Assembly: GCF_009792355.1 (NCBI RefSeq)
Contig: NZ_CP047045.1
Coordinates: 1-64,000 of the forward strand
Direction: 5' to 3'
DNA length: 64,000 nucleotides
Source: Terricaulis silvestris
GTDB taxonomy: Bacteria > Pseudomonadota > Alphaproteobacteria > Caulobacterales > Aquidulcibacteraceae
The position numbers and the translations under genes were made by a program. Below the pieces are notes generated by a model. It worked only from the letters and a program-made list of their open reading frames with translations. It was not told where the DNA came from and ran no database searches. Of this stretch, positions 44,112 through 52,989 are shown one piece after another; within the stretch, counting starts at the first letter, position 1, and every line of letters starts with the position of its first letter.

Positions 44112-45941
44112 ATGGCGCATCGTTACGCCAATATGTGGTCGCGGGTGGCGTCAAGGCTCACCGCAATCGCGCATACGCGCGCCGGCGCGTTTCGTTGGGG
44201 CGTGTTTGTGGTGCTGTCGCTGATCTGGATCGGCGGCGGGCTGTATTACTGGCGCGATCAGGGCGTGCTGGAAGCGCTCTACCTCACCGTCAGCGCCGTG
44301 GGCATGTGGGACCAATATTTCGGCGCGCGGGACGTAACGCTGCAAGTGGTGCGCTACGCCGCGCTGGCGGTGCCCGTCGTCGGCTTGCTGTTTGCGTTCT
44401 CAGGCCAGCTTGGCCGTTCGTTGGCGCGGCTGTTCAATCTGGGCGCCGCGCATCACATCGTCATCGCCGGCGATAGTCCGGCGGCGCTTTCGCTGGCCAA
44501 CGATTGCCGGCGCTACAAAGACAGCGTGATCATCGTCGCGGAGGATCTGCCGAGCGAAACCGCTTTGGCTCTTCGCCGCAAGGGCGTCACCGTGCTCGAG
44601 GGCGACGCCAGGCAAATCGAAACGCTGCGCTCGGCGCGCGCCCATCACGCGGCGCACGTCATCGCGTTCGAGCCGGACGACACCGCGAACCTTCAGATCG
44701 AAGCATGCGTGCGGCGCCTGGTCGGCGATCAGCGCCGCAAGCCGCCGATTGGCGTCCACGTGGCGACACGGTCACCGATGCTGCTGAAGGAAGCCCGCGA
44801 AATGCGCTCGGCGCAAACACGCAAAGCGAAGAACGCGGTGGCGCCGCCCGTCGATCCCAAGCCGTTCTCGCTGGAAGAGATCGGCGCGCGCGCGCTGGTG
44901 CAGGCACAAAGCCAAACGATTCTTTCGTTGGCGAAGCAGCTCAACCAAGATCGCGTGCACATCGTCTTCTTCGGCTTCGACCAGGGCGGGGAGGCCGTCG
45001 CCGAGCGCATCCTGGTCAGCTTGTGGTCGGCGCACTTCGAAGCGCCGCGCATCACCGTGCTGGCGCCAAATCCGGAAGCTGTCGGCGCAGGCTTCCGTGC
45101 GCGCCACCGCGAGGCGTTTGCGCATCCGGACGTCTGGGCCGCCGATGTCGCTTTCATGCCGTTCGACTGGGACGCCGCCTCGATTGGCGCGGAACTGCTG
45201 GATCAAGTCGAAAGCCAACGCGGTAAGCCGACGGCGATCGTCGTCTCCACCGGAGCCGATCCCGGGAATATTCATCTTGCGCTTGCGCTGAAGCGGGCCT
45301 GCAACCGCGGCCTGCGCTGGCCCGCGCCGATCTTCATGCACGAGTCGAGTCAGTCCGAGTTCTCGCAGCAATACGCCAAGGGCGACGAGACCGAGGAGCT
45401 CGACGCATATCTGCAGGCGTTCGGCGCGCATCAAACCACGGCCACGCGCGCGCGCATCATCGAGGGCAATCTGGATCGCGGCGCGGCGGTTGCGCACGAG
45501 CATTACAACAAGGGCCTCGGCAAGCGCGACGCCATGAGCATGAAGGAGCTGCAGTCGGCAATGCGTGATTGGAGCGACGTGCTCGAAACCTATCGCGCCG
45601 CCAATCGTGCCGTCGCTGACGCCGCGATGACGAAAGCGTGGGACGCGGGCTGGCGGCCGGTGAAGAAAGGCGAGAAGGGCGATACGCAGCCCGCCGTCGC
45701 GCCCGAACTGATCGACCGCATGGCGCGGCGCGAGCATGATCGCTGGATGGCCGAGCGCTTGGTCTCAGGGTGGCGCCCGACGGCGAACGGCGAAGCGCGC
45801 GACAACGAGCTCATGATCCACAACAAGATTGTGCCATGGGAAGCGCTCAACGAGGACGATAAGAACAACGACGTCGTTCAAGTGCGCGCCGCCATGGACG
45901 TCGCGCGCATCATGCACAAGGACGGCTTCGCGCGGCGCTAA
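44112..45941 (+). CDS. Two-TM channel-like protein with RCK (TrkA-N) domains and C-terminal RyR domain
   Basis: A 609-aa membrane protein. Two hydrophobic segments (about 29-48 and 81-102) flank a short loop with ALYLTVSAVGMWDQYFG, like a two-TM ion channel pore region without the TVGYG filter. A TrkA-N/RCK Rossmann domain follows (HHIVIAGDSPAALSLANDC), then a second Rossmann unit near 290-430 (VHIVFFGFDQGGEAVAERIL). The last about 80 residues are a RyR-type domain (MARREHDRWMAERLVSGWRP, NELMIHNKIVPWEALNEDDK). A ligand-gated ion conduit is inferred, not shown. ATG 44112 has GGGGAGAG upstream. It is convergent with phoX. Confidence 0.8.
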   Translation: MAHRYANMWSRVASRLTAIAHTRAGAFRWGVFVVLSLIWIGGGLYYWRDQGVLEALYLTVSAVGMWDQYFGARDVTLQVVRYAALAVPVVGLLFAFSGQLGRSLARLFNLGAAHHIVIAGDSPAALSLANDCRRYKDSVIIVAEDLPSETALALRRKGVTVLEGDARQIETLRSARAHHAAHVIAFEPDDTANLQIEACVRRLVGDQRRKPPIGVHVATRSPMLLKEAREMRSAQTRKAKNAVAPPVDPKPFSLEEIGARALVQAQSQTILSLAKQLNQDRVHIVFFGFDQGGEAVAERILVSLWSAHFEAPRITVLAPNPEAVGAGFRARHREAFAHPDVWAADVAFMPFDWDAASIGAELLDQVESQRGKPTAIVVSTGADPGNIHLALALKRACNRGLRWPAPIFMHESSQSEFSQQYAKGDETEELDAYLQAFGAHQTTATRARIIEGNLDRGAAVAHEHYNKGLGKRDAMSMKELQSAMRDWSDVLETYRAANRAVADAAMTKAWDAGWRPVKKGEKGDTQPAVAPELIDRMARREHDRWMAERLVSGWRPTANGEARDNELMIHNKIVPWEALNEDDKNNDVVQVRAAMDVARIMHKDGFARR

Positions 45942-47998
45942 TCGCCGATGCGGCCGCCATCATCGCGGGTGACGATCACGACTGCCGAACGCGGCCACGA
46001 ATCGCCACCGTCCGGAAAGTGCGACGTCGCCGGTTCGCCGAGCCAGCGCAATTGTGAGAAGTCCGTCCCGGCGACATCGTTGGCGCCGGGATGTTGCACC
46101 GCGCAGAGGAATGCACGCTCATCCGGGGCCATCAGCGGCCCGCAGATCTCGCTGCCTACTGGACCGACGAGGAAGCGCTTCATGACGCGCGGTCCTTCGG
46201 CGTTCACCGGTGTGCAGAGCACGCTATCGTTACAATCGGCGAAGACGCTATCGCCGCCGTCGGTCGCGATCCAGACGCGATGGGTAGAGTCGATGAAGAT
46301 GTTGTCGGGGCAAGCGAAGCGATCGCCTGAGATGGTCGGCGCGCCTTTGTAGGCGGTGGAGACGTGCGCCAGTGGTCCGCCGCGCGTCCGCGCCGTCAGC
46401 GCCATTGAGTTGGGATCGCCGGCCATGACGAACACATCCCAGAGGAATGCCTCCGCGGCGCAGTCGCCGCCGGCTTCGTCGATGCGCAGGATGTGGCCGG
46501 TGAGATTGTTCTGCGCGCTCGTCGGACGATCGCTCTCGCGGCGTGGACTGCCGGGATGTTCGAATCCGCGCTCAATATTGTTGGTGCACACGATCAGCAC
46601 GGGGCCGAGCCCGCGCCAATTGGCGTCGCACACGGCTTCGACATCCTCAGGCCGGTCCATCGGCGTCGCACCGAGCAGCCGCGCTGCATCGCGGACGCGC
46701 ACCAAAAGATCGCCCTCGTCGCGAAAGCGGATCGGCGATTCTTCGCGCTCGGCCGCGGCGTTCGCCGCCTCCAGCGTGATCGCCAGCCAGCGGCCTTGGC
46801 CGTTTTCGAGGAATTGCGCGCAGTAAAGCTGCCCATCATCGAGCAGATTCATATTGGCGCGCCGGTCGGCAGGGTTGAAACGTCCGCGCGAGACAAACTT
46901 GTAGACGTGCTCGTCGCGTTGATCGTCGCCCATATAGACGGCGACGCGCCCATCGGCGGCGAGCGCGGTCGTGGCGCATTCGTGCTTGCAGCGCCCGAGC
47001 GCGGTGCGTTTCTTCGGCGTGCTGCTGGAATCGTAGGGGTCGATCTCGGTCACCCAGCCATAGAGCGACGGCCCGCGCGGATTTTCCGCGATGTTGAACT
47101 GGCGCGGCGCGAGCGCTGCGGGAAAGCCGCCGGCGGGATAGGCGAACGAGCTTTCATCGAGCGCGAAGGCCGGGTCGTCAAAGCGCAACGGATCAAGCCC
47201 GCGCGAGGAGCCGACGAAGAAACCGTCGAAGTTTTCTTCCGCAGTGAGATAGGTTCCCCACGGCGTGTAACCGCCAGCGCAGTTCGCCATGGTGCCGCAG
47301 CGCACCGCGTCAGTGGGTGCGCCGCCTGGGTCAGGTTCGTTGGCGTTGACGATCCGCGCGGCTTCCGCGATCCACGGGTGCCGCGCCGCTGGGCCGGAAA
47401 ACTGCACCGGCGTGAACGGCGTGATGCGTCGGTTTCGTCCAGCGCCTGGCGTCGCGTTGGTGATCGCGCGCCAACCTTCGCTGCGGCGCTCCAGTTCCAC
47501 CACGCTCACGCCGACGGCAGCGTAGATCGCCGACACGTGCTCGGCGGTGAAGGCGCTCGGCGCGGTGATGGCCGGGTACATCAAGTCCGGCGTCGCGTAT
47601 TCGTTGTTGGCGCAGAGGATCATGCGATCCTGGTCCTTCGCCGGCGGAAACGCGTAGGTCGCCGGAAATAGCGCCAGCATGTCGTTGTTTTGGCCGAAGC
47701 GCTGCTCTTGTTCGGCGCGCGTCAGCGTGTTCGGGTCGAACACCGGCGCCGCCGTATCGAACAACCGATCACCCCACGCGATCAGCTTGCGCCAGGAATA
47801 ACCAGGCGGCAGCGAGATCGTGTCGGCGTTGGTTGCCGCCACCGGCGCGAAAGCGGGCGTCGTCGCGACGGTTGATGCGGCGCCCACGGCTGTCGGCGTT
47901 GTGCAGCCAGGCAGCGCGAGCAGCGGCGTTGCCACGAGCCCGCCAAGCACCGTGCGACGCGACGCCACGATGTCGTTGAAATGCTTGGCACGGCTCAT
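45938..47998 (-). CDS. PhoX-family alkaline phosphatase-like protein
   Basis: A 686-aa exported protein of the PhoX family, six-bladed propeller enzymes with calcium and iron that hydrolyse phosphomonoesters. The N-terminus has a Tat motif SRRTVLGG and a lipobox LPGC. Family signatures include GGYTPWGTYLTAEENFDGFF, LGRCKHECATTALAADGRVAVYMGDDQRDEHVYKFVS and FACPDNIFIDSTHRVWIATDGG. Such genes respond to phosphate limitation through PhoB; I see no clear pho box. It is convergent with the RyR gene, stops overlapping by 4 bp, and follows selO. Confidence 0.88.
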   Translation of the reverse strand: MSRAKHFNDIVASRRTVLGGLVATPLLALPGCTTPTAVGAASTVATTPAFAPVAATNADTISLPPGYSWRKLIAWGDRLFDTAAPVFDPNTLTRAEQEQRFGQNNDMLALFPATYAFPPAKDQDRMILCANNEYATPDLMYPAITAPSAFTAEHVSAIYAAVGVSVVELERRSEGWRAITNATPGAGRNRRITPFTPVQFSGPAARHPWIAEAARIVNANEPDPGGAPTDAVRCGTMANCAGGYTPWGTYLTAEENFDGFFVGSSRGLDPLRFDDPAFALDESSFAYPAGGFPAALAPRQFNIAENPRGPSLYGWVTEIDPYDSSSTPKKRTALGRCKHECATTALAADGRVAVYMGDDQRDEHVYKFVSRGRFNPADRRANMNLLDDGQLYCAQFLENGQGRWLAITLEAANAAAEREESPIRFRDEGDLLVRVRDAARLLGATPMDRPEDVEAVCDANWRGLGPVLIVCTNNIERGFEHPGSPRRESDRPTSAQNNLTGHILRIDEAGGDCAAEAFLWDVFVMAGDPNSMALTARTRGGPLAHVSTAYKGAPTISGDRFACPDNIFIDSTHRVWIATDGGDSVFADCNDSVLCTPVNAEGPRVMKRFLVGPVGSEICGPLMAPDERAFLCAVQHPGANDVAGTDFSQLRWLGEPATSHFPDGGDSWPRSAVVIVTRDDGGRIGD

Positions 47999-48056
47999 CG
48001 AGAACTCACGGAATTTGCGGCTGGCTTATTCAGCCCACACGACAAATGCGTGACAT

Positions 48057-49472
48057 CTAGCGGAGTGCATCCCGCAGTTCGTCGATTTGCCGCAGCTTGG
48101 CTTCGAACAGGGACCAGTCGTCGCGCTCCGCGATCGCCGCCCACAGCGTTTCGACCTCGTCGATCACCATCGTTGTTGGTGTTGGACGCTGGAAGTAGGG
48201 GCGCGACAGGAACTCAGCGTTGCCGTCGCCGGTGCGCGCTTCCAGTCCTTCACGGATCGGTAGGAACGTCTCGTCGGCATAGAGCGCTGCCTGCGGGCTC
48301 GCCTTGGCGCGATCCACGCTGCCGCCGCCGCAAGACCAATCATGGAAGAATTGGTCATAACCGGCTTGGCTTGCCGTCAGCCAGTCGAACACGGTTTGCA
48401 GAAAGCGCAGGTCCGCGTCGAAATCTCCCGCGACCAGATTCAAGCGATCGAACATGCTGTGGCGCAGGCCTTGCTGGTACGCTGGCGCAAAGCGAATTAG
48501 CTCCGCCTCGAGCAATGACGCCCCGCACACGAGGCTCAACGCGCTGCCGAGTTGCGCCAACGCCCAAGACACGGCCTCCGGCTGGCGACCGAACGCGTAG
48601 AGCCCGCTCTCGTCGAAATACGCAGCAGTGAAGTCTGGTTGGCTGGTCGGGTTGAAGCGCCACGGGCCGTAGTCGAAGCTTTCACCGGTGACGTTGAGGT
48701 TATCGGTGTTCAACACGCCGTGGACGAACCCCGCCGCCATCCAGCTGGCGCAGAGCCGCGCATTGGCCTCGATGATTTCGCCAAACACCGCCGCCACGCG
48801 CGCCTCTCCAGCGAGATCGAGGTGTTTCGGATAGTAACAAGAACTGACATGTTCGATCAGCTGATGGATCAGGTCCGGTCGCTCGAAGAAGGCGAGCCGC
48901 TGGAACGTGCCGAACCGGATGTGGCTGTGTTGCAGCCGCACCAGCACCGAGGAGCGCGTCGGCGATGGCTCGTCGCCCCGGGTCAGCGCCTCGCCGGTCT
49001 CGAAGAGCGAGAACGCCTTCGACGTGTAGACGCCCAGCGCATCCAGCATCTCCGCCGCCAGCACCTCGCGCACGCCGCCCTTCAGCGTGAGCCGGCCATC
49101 GCCGAAGCGTGAATAGGGCGTCTGGCCCGAGCCTTTGGTGCCCAAATCGAGCAGCCGGCCGCGATCATCCCGCAGCTGCGCGTAGAGAAAACCGCGCCCG
49201 TCGCCAATCTCGGGATTGTAGGTGCGGAACTGGTGTCCGTGGTAGCGCATCGCCAGCGGCGCGTTCATGTTCCCTGGCAACTGCTCGAAGCGCGCGAAAT
49301 ACGCTTCCCACTCGGCATCGCTCAGCGTGTCGAGCCCGACGTGCGCGGCCCAGACCTGATTTCGCCGTCGCAGCACGTGCTGTGGAAATCGCGCCGGCGC
49401 CACAGGATCGGCGAACTCGGCCCCTAGCCTCTCGAAGGCAGGATCGGGCTGATAATTCGGCGCGATAGGCAT
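48057..49472 (-). CDS. selO: Protein adenylyltransferase SelO
   Basis: SelO (471 aa) is a pseudokinase-fold enzyme that transfers AMP from ATP to Ser, Thr or Tyr of proteins and is linked to redox stress. Motifs: AMRYHGHQFRTYNPEIGDGRGFL, DLGTKGSGQTPYSRFGDGRLTLKGGVRE with the ATP-binding Lys, and FVHGVLNTDNLNVTGESFDYGPW with the metal-binding Asn and Asp. The length is right and no C-terminal Cys or selenocysteine motif is seen. The phoX start codon is 58 bp downstream. Confidence 0.92.
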   Translation of the reverse strand: MPIAPNYQPDPAFERLGAEFADPVAPARFPQHVLRRRNQVWAAHVGLDTLSDAEWEAYFARFEQLPGNMNAPLAMRYHGHQFRTYNPEIGDGRGFLYAQLRDDRGRLLDLGTKGSGQTPYSRFGDGRLTLKGGVREVLAAEMLDALGVYTSKAFSLFETGEALTRGDEPSPTRSSVLVRLQHSHIRFGTFQRLAFFERPDLIHQLIEHVSSCYYPKHLDLAGEARVAAVFGEIIEANARLCASWMAAGFVHGVLNTDNLNVTGESFDYGPWRFNPTSQPDFTAAYFDESGLYAFGRQPEAVSWALAQLGSALSLVCGASLLEAELIRFAPAYQQGLRHSMFDRLNLVAGDFDADLRFLQTVFDWLTASQAGYDQFFHDWSCGGGSVDRAKASPQAALYADETFLPIREGLEARTGDGNAEFLSRPYFQRPTPTTMVIDEVETLWAAIAERDDWSLFEAKLRQIDELRDALR

Positions 49473-49589
49473 GAATCATCCTAGGCGCGCGAGAGCTGCG
49501 CGTCATGCGGCCGCGATACGCGACGGGCCGTGACGCCGCCACACTTATGTGGCAATACCCGCGAGGGGCGCGGAGAGGACAAACTGGCG

Positions 49590-50666
49590 ATGTCGGCTCG
49601 CGGTGTCGGACATCTTTTTGCAGCCGTAGCGACGCTCGCGCTTTGCGCGTGCGGCGACAGCGCTACGGGTTCAAGCAAGACCGAACAAAGCTCCGCCGAG
49701 CGCATCTCCGCGGGCCTCGACGTGTGCGCCCAGGGCAGCAACGAATTCGCTCAGCGCGTGTGCGAGAACCGCTCGCTGGCCGCGCTCGACAATCAAGTGC
49801 GCGAAACTTTGGTGACCGAGTCCGCCAGCGTCTCCGACGCCGGCGCCGCCATGCTGGTGCAGAACCAAACGCGTTGGCGCGAAGCGCAGCGCATCTCGTG
49901 CGGCATCATCGATCCGGACGCGCAGCCGACGACAGAACAGCAGCAATGCCTGGAAGCTGAATTCCGCGCCCGCGCGCAGGACGCAACCAACGCGGTGCAG
50001 GACGTCGGTGGCTACACCTTCCAGCGCATGGAGCTGGTGGACGCGACACCAGTGACGGCGGAGATCGCGGAAGCCTCAGGGCTTGGCGACGGCGCGCCGA
50101 ACGCTGTCGTCCGCAACATCCGCTTCCCGCGCATTGATGGCGAACAGACGCCGGAGATCCGCCGCTTCAACGAGCTGGTGGCGCAAGAGCCGCAATTCCG
50201 GTTGTCGGACGCGACCAACGAAAGCGTCGATTACACCATCGCCTACGCCGGCCCCGAGCTGATTTCGGTGCGCTTCATCGTGAGCCAAGACACTCTGGGC
50301 GCCGCGAACGTCACCAACACGGTGAAGGCTGTCACCGTGCTGATGAACGAGGGCCGCGCACTTCTCGCTACCGACGTGTTCCGCGCCGGCACGCGCTGGG
50401 AAGATTTCATCACCACGCGCGCGGTGCAGACTATTGCGCGCCAATACGCGGACTATCCCAATTTCCCACCGCGCCGCGACGTCTATGAAACCGCGACCAA
50501 GCCGCATTTGTGGCTGATCACGGAGCAGGGGTTGTTGCTGTTGTTTCCGCCGCTTTCGTTCGGCGGCTCGCACGCCGATGGCGGCACCGAAGTGACGATC
50601 CCGTGGGCGGACCTGCGGCCATACCTGAACCCGGCCGCGCCGACGCCGATCCGTCCGAGCGCGTAG
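49590..50666 (+). CDS. Lipoprotein with LprI-like N-terminus and DUF3298 C-terminus
   Basis: A 358-aa lipoprotein: signal MSARGVGHLFAAVATLALCAC. Residues 35-130 resemble the LprI (lysozyme inhibitor-like) domain with paired Cys (LDVCAQG, RVCENRSLAALDNQVRET, QRISCGI, QQQCLEAEF). Residues about 135-350 resemble DUF3298 domains as in RsiV-type anti-sigma factors (GYTFQRMELVDATPV, PRIDGEQTPEIRRFNEL, WLITEQGLLLLFPP). RsiV binds lysozyme directly, so both halves could relate to lysozyme. ATG 49590 is used rather than the in-frame codon at 49530. Start choice is moderately sure. Confidence 0.75.
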   Translation: MSARGVGHLFAAVATLALCACGDSATGSSKTEQSSAERISAGLDVCAQGSNEFAQRVCENRSLAALDNQVRETLVTESASVSDAGAAMLVQNQTRWREAQRISCGIIDPDAQPTTEQQQCLEAEFRARAQDATNAVQDVGGYTFQRMELVDATPVTAEIAEASGLGDGAPNAVVRNIRFPRIDGEQTPEIRRFNELVAQEPQFRLSDATNESVDYTIAYAGPELISVRFIVSQDTLGAANVTNTVKAVTVLMNEGRALLATDVFRAGTRWEDFITTRAVQTIARQYADYPNFPPRRDVYETATKPHLWLITEQGLLLLFPPLSFGGSHADGGTEVTIPWADLRPYLNPAAPTPIRPSA

Positions 50667-50706
50667 GCGAAGTCACTCCGACAATAGGAACGTAGGTGAC
50701 GGGCGA

Positions 50707-50746
50707 ATTGCCCTATTGCCCTGCTGCCCTACTGCCGTACTGCCGT
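50707..50746 (+). repeat. 8-bp tandem repeat before the MFS gene
   Basis: Five 8-bp units in a row: ATTGCCCT, ATTGCCCT, GCTGCCCT, ACTGCCGT, ACTGCCGT (50707-50746). The array ends 4 nt before the ATG of the MFS gene and occupies the place of its Shine-Dalgarno and much of the promoter region. Copy-number change by slippage could alter expression. Confidence 0.8.
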
Positions 50747-50750
50747 TCAG

Positions 50751-51941
50751 ATGGGTTCGCGGGGATCATTGGCGGCGCTGGTTGGCGTTGTGCTGATCGG
50801 CATGACGGGGTTCGGCATCTTCCTGCCGATCTTCCCGTTTCTCGCGCTTGAACTGGATGCAACGCCAACGGCGACAACCATCGCGATGGGCGCGTATTCG
50901 TTGGGCCAGTTGATGTCGTCGCCGTTTTGGGGCCGCTTGAGTGACAAGGTTGGCCGCAAGCCGATCCTGATCGCCGGCCTGATCGGCGGCGTCTTCTCCT
51001 ATCTCTGGATCGCCCGTGCCGGCAGCGTCGAGGAACTTGGCGCCGCGCGGCTTTTTGGGGGCCTGATGGCGGGCAATATTGGCGCTGCGTTTGCCGCCGC
51101 CGCCGATCTCTCCGACGACCGCACCCGCGCGCGGAACATGGGGCTGCTTGGCGCGGCCGTTGGCTTTGCCTTCATCGCCGGCCCCGCTCTCGGCGCTTTC
51201 CTGATCGGTGCAGAACCAACGCGCGCTGAGTTCGCGCGCGTGTGCATAATCTCCGCCGCGCTTGCCGCCGCTGCCGCGCTCGTGGCGTTGCTGCTGTTTC
51301 GCGAAACGCTGCCAGCGCATGCGCGCACGCAATCCGAACACGATCGTCCGCGCCGCGTCGCCATGCTGATGTCGCGCCCGGCGCTGACGCGCTTCGTGGG
51401 CGTGATGTTTCTGATGATCGCCGCGCAAGCGCTGATGGAAACGACGTTCGGCCTCTGGGCCGATATCGAACTCTCCTGGGGCCCGCGTGAGGTGGGCTGG
51501 ACGTTGGCCGCGCTCGGCTTTGGCGCTGTGTTGCTGCAGGGCGGCGGCGCGGGCGCGGCGTCACGCGCCATCGGCGAACGCATGACGCTGCTGATCGGCC
51601 TGGTGCTCTTCGCCGCCGGCTTGGGCGGGCTCTCCGTCTCGCACGAGCCCGCCACTATGGCCGCATCGCTCACCGCTCTAGTCATCGGCCTTGGTCTCGC
51701 AACGCCCGCGCTCAACGCACTGATCGCCGCGCAAGCTGCGGAGACCGAACGTGGCGCGGTGATGGGCTTATCGCAATCGGCGTCGGCGCTTGGCCGTGTC
51801 GCCGGTCCGCTTGGCGCCGGCGCGATCTTCGATGTGTGGGGTTCAGGAGCACCGTTCGCGGCGGCGGCGTTGCTGATCTTGGCGGCGTTGTTTGTGGCGC
51901 TGACTGAGCCGGCCAAGGAAGCGTTCGGCCGGACGCCTTAG
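50751..51941 (+). CDS. MFS transporter
   Basis: A 396-aa 12-TM transporter. Motif A GRLSDKVGRKPIL follows TM2, and a matching block (GAGAASRAIGERMTLLIGL) marks the second half. The N-half has GFGIFLPIFPFLALELDATPT, as in multidrug or sugar-efflux MFS members (DHA1-like). The substrate is unknown. No Shine-Dalgarno is visible because the 8-bp tandem array abuts the start. It converges with epmB by a 4-bp stop overlap. Confidence 0.88.
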   Translation: MGSRGSLAALVGVVLIGMTGFGIFLPIFPFLALELDATPTATTIAMGAYSLGQLMSSPFWGRLSDKVGRKPILIAGLIGGVFSYLWIARAGSVEELGAARLFGGLMAGNIGAAFAAAADLSDDRTRARNMGLLGAAVGFAFIAGPALGAFLIGAEPTRAEFARVCIISAALAAAAALVALLLFRETLPAHARTQSEHDRPRRVAMLMSRPALTRFVGVMFLMIAAQALMETTFGLWADIELSWGPREVGWTLAALGFGAVLLQGGGAGAASRAIGERMTLLIGLVLFAAGLGGLSVSHEPATMAASLTALVIGLGLATPALNALIAAQAAETERGAVMGLSQSASALGRVAGPLGAGAIFDVWGSGAPFAAAALLILAALFVALTEPAKEAFGRTP

Positions 51942-52987
51942 TCTTCGTAGTCGCGCCAAACGCCGTTGCGATCGCGGACTTCGTAGCCCTTATCCGTTTC
52001 ACGCAAGCTCGGCGCAGCCAGCGGCGCCTTGCCGTGGCCGCCGGGGATATCGAGGATGTAGTTCGGTTGCGCCAAACCTGACGCGCGTTCGTGCAGCGCT
52101 TGCGCCAATTGTTGGCCCTCCGCGATGGTGCAGCGGAAGTGCGACGTGCCAGGCGCCTTGTCCAAGTGATGCAGGTAGTACGGCTTCACCCGAAGCTCGA
52201 CTAAGCGCCGCATCAGCGCTTCAAGTGAATCGGCGTCATCGTTGACGCCCTTCAGCAGCACGGTCTGCGACAGCATCGGCACGCCGCCGTCGACGATTCG
52301 TGCAATGGCGGCGCTAGCGTGCTCAGTCAGCTCGCGCGCGTGATTGGTGTGCAGAACAACATAGGTCGTCGCGCCATCCAGTCGCAGCGCCTCGACCAGA
52401 TCCGGCGTGACTCGCAGCGGATCGACCGCCGGCACGCGCGTATGCCAGCGGATAATCTTGACGTGCGGAATCGCCGCCAGCCGCTCGGTGATCTCCCGCA
52501 CGCGCCGCGCCGAGAGCAAGAACGGATCGCCGCCGGTCAGGATCACTTCCCAGATCTCATCGTGCGCGGCGATGTAGGCGAGCGCCGCATCCAGCTCGGC
52601 GCCATTGAGGGTGCCATCGCCCTCAGGACCCACCATTTCGCGCCGGAAGCAGAAGCGGCAATAGACCGGGCAAACATGCACCAGCTTTAGTAGGCAGCGA
52701 TCACGATACCGATGCACCACGCCTTTTACCGGCGTATGCGCATCGTCGCCAATCGGGTCGCTCAGCTCGTCCGGCGCAATCTCCAGCTCGCGCGCGTCGG
52801 GGCGAAACTGCGCCGCAATCGGATCGCCTGGATTGGTTGGATCGATCAGCGCCTCCATCGCCGGCGTGATCGCCACCGCATAGCGGCTCGCGACGTCAGC
52901 TAAAACGTCGGCAGGTTGGAGCGCGGGCCTCTGGCCCGCATGCGCGCCGGGAGGCGCGCGCTCCAACCTGTTTGCGTCAGCACTCAT
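51938..52987 (-). CDS. epmB: EF-P (R)-beta-lysine-forming lysine 2,3-aminomutase
   Basis: A 349-aa radical SAM enzyme that converts lysine to beta-lysine for EF-P modification. The cluster motif is CPVYCRFC (Cys106, 110, 113), the SAM site is ILTGGDPF, and the PLP-binding PGGHGK motif lies near the C-terminus. EpmA and EF-P are encoded within 3 kb, which supports EpmB over a catabolic KamA. The first about 28 residues (LERAPPGAHAGQRPAL) are encoded by palindromic repeat family A, so this end is not native to the family. The GNAT gene lies 2 bp upstream, same strand. Confidence 0.85.
   Translation of the reverse strand: MSADANRLERAPPGAHAGQRPALQPADVLADVASRYAVAITPAMEALIDPTNPGDPIAAQFRPDARELEIAPDELSDPIGDDAHTPVKGVVHRYRDRCLLKLVHVCPVYCRFCFRREMVGPEGDGTLNGAELDAALAYIAAHDEIWEVILTGGDPFLLSARRVREITERLAAIPHVKIIRWHTRVPAVDPLRVTPDLVEALRLDGATTYVVLHTNHARELTEHASAAIARIVDGGVPMLSQTVLLKGVNDDADSLEALMRRLVELRVKPYYLHHLDKAPGTSHFRCTIAEGQQLAQALHERASGLAQPNYILDIPGGHGKAPLAAPSLRETDKGYEVRDRNGVWRDYED
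52912..52970. repeat. Palindromic repeat, family A copy 2, inside the epmB 5' end
   Basis: Outer 14-bp inverted repeat CAGGTTGGAGCGCG (52912-52925) / CGCGCTCCAACCTG (52957-52970). Inside are two hairpins: GCGGGCC/GGCCCGC and GCGCGCC/GGCGCGC. The ends match the 17021-17118 element. It is read in frame as part of EpmB residues 6-25. Confidence 0.8.
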
Positions 52988-52989
52988 AA

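Noticed and set aside
50707-50746. CRISPR array
   Set aside because: Units of 8 bp directly abut without spacers, so it is a simple tandem repeat.
52912-52970. CRISPR-like or terminator reading of the palindrome at 52.9 kb
   Set aside because: There is no spacer-repeat periodicity and no T-run; it lies inside a reading frame and matches the 17.0-kb repeat.
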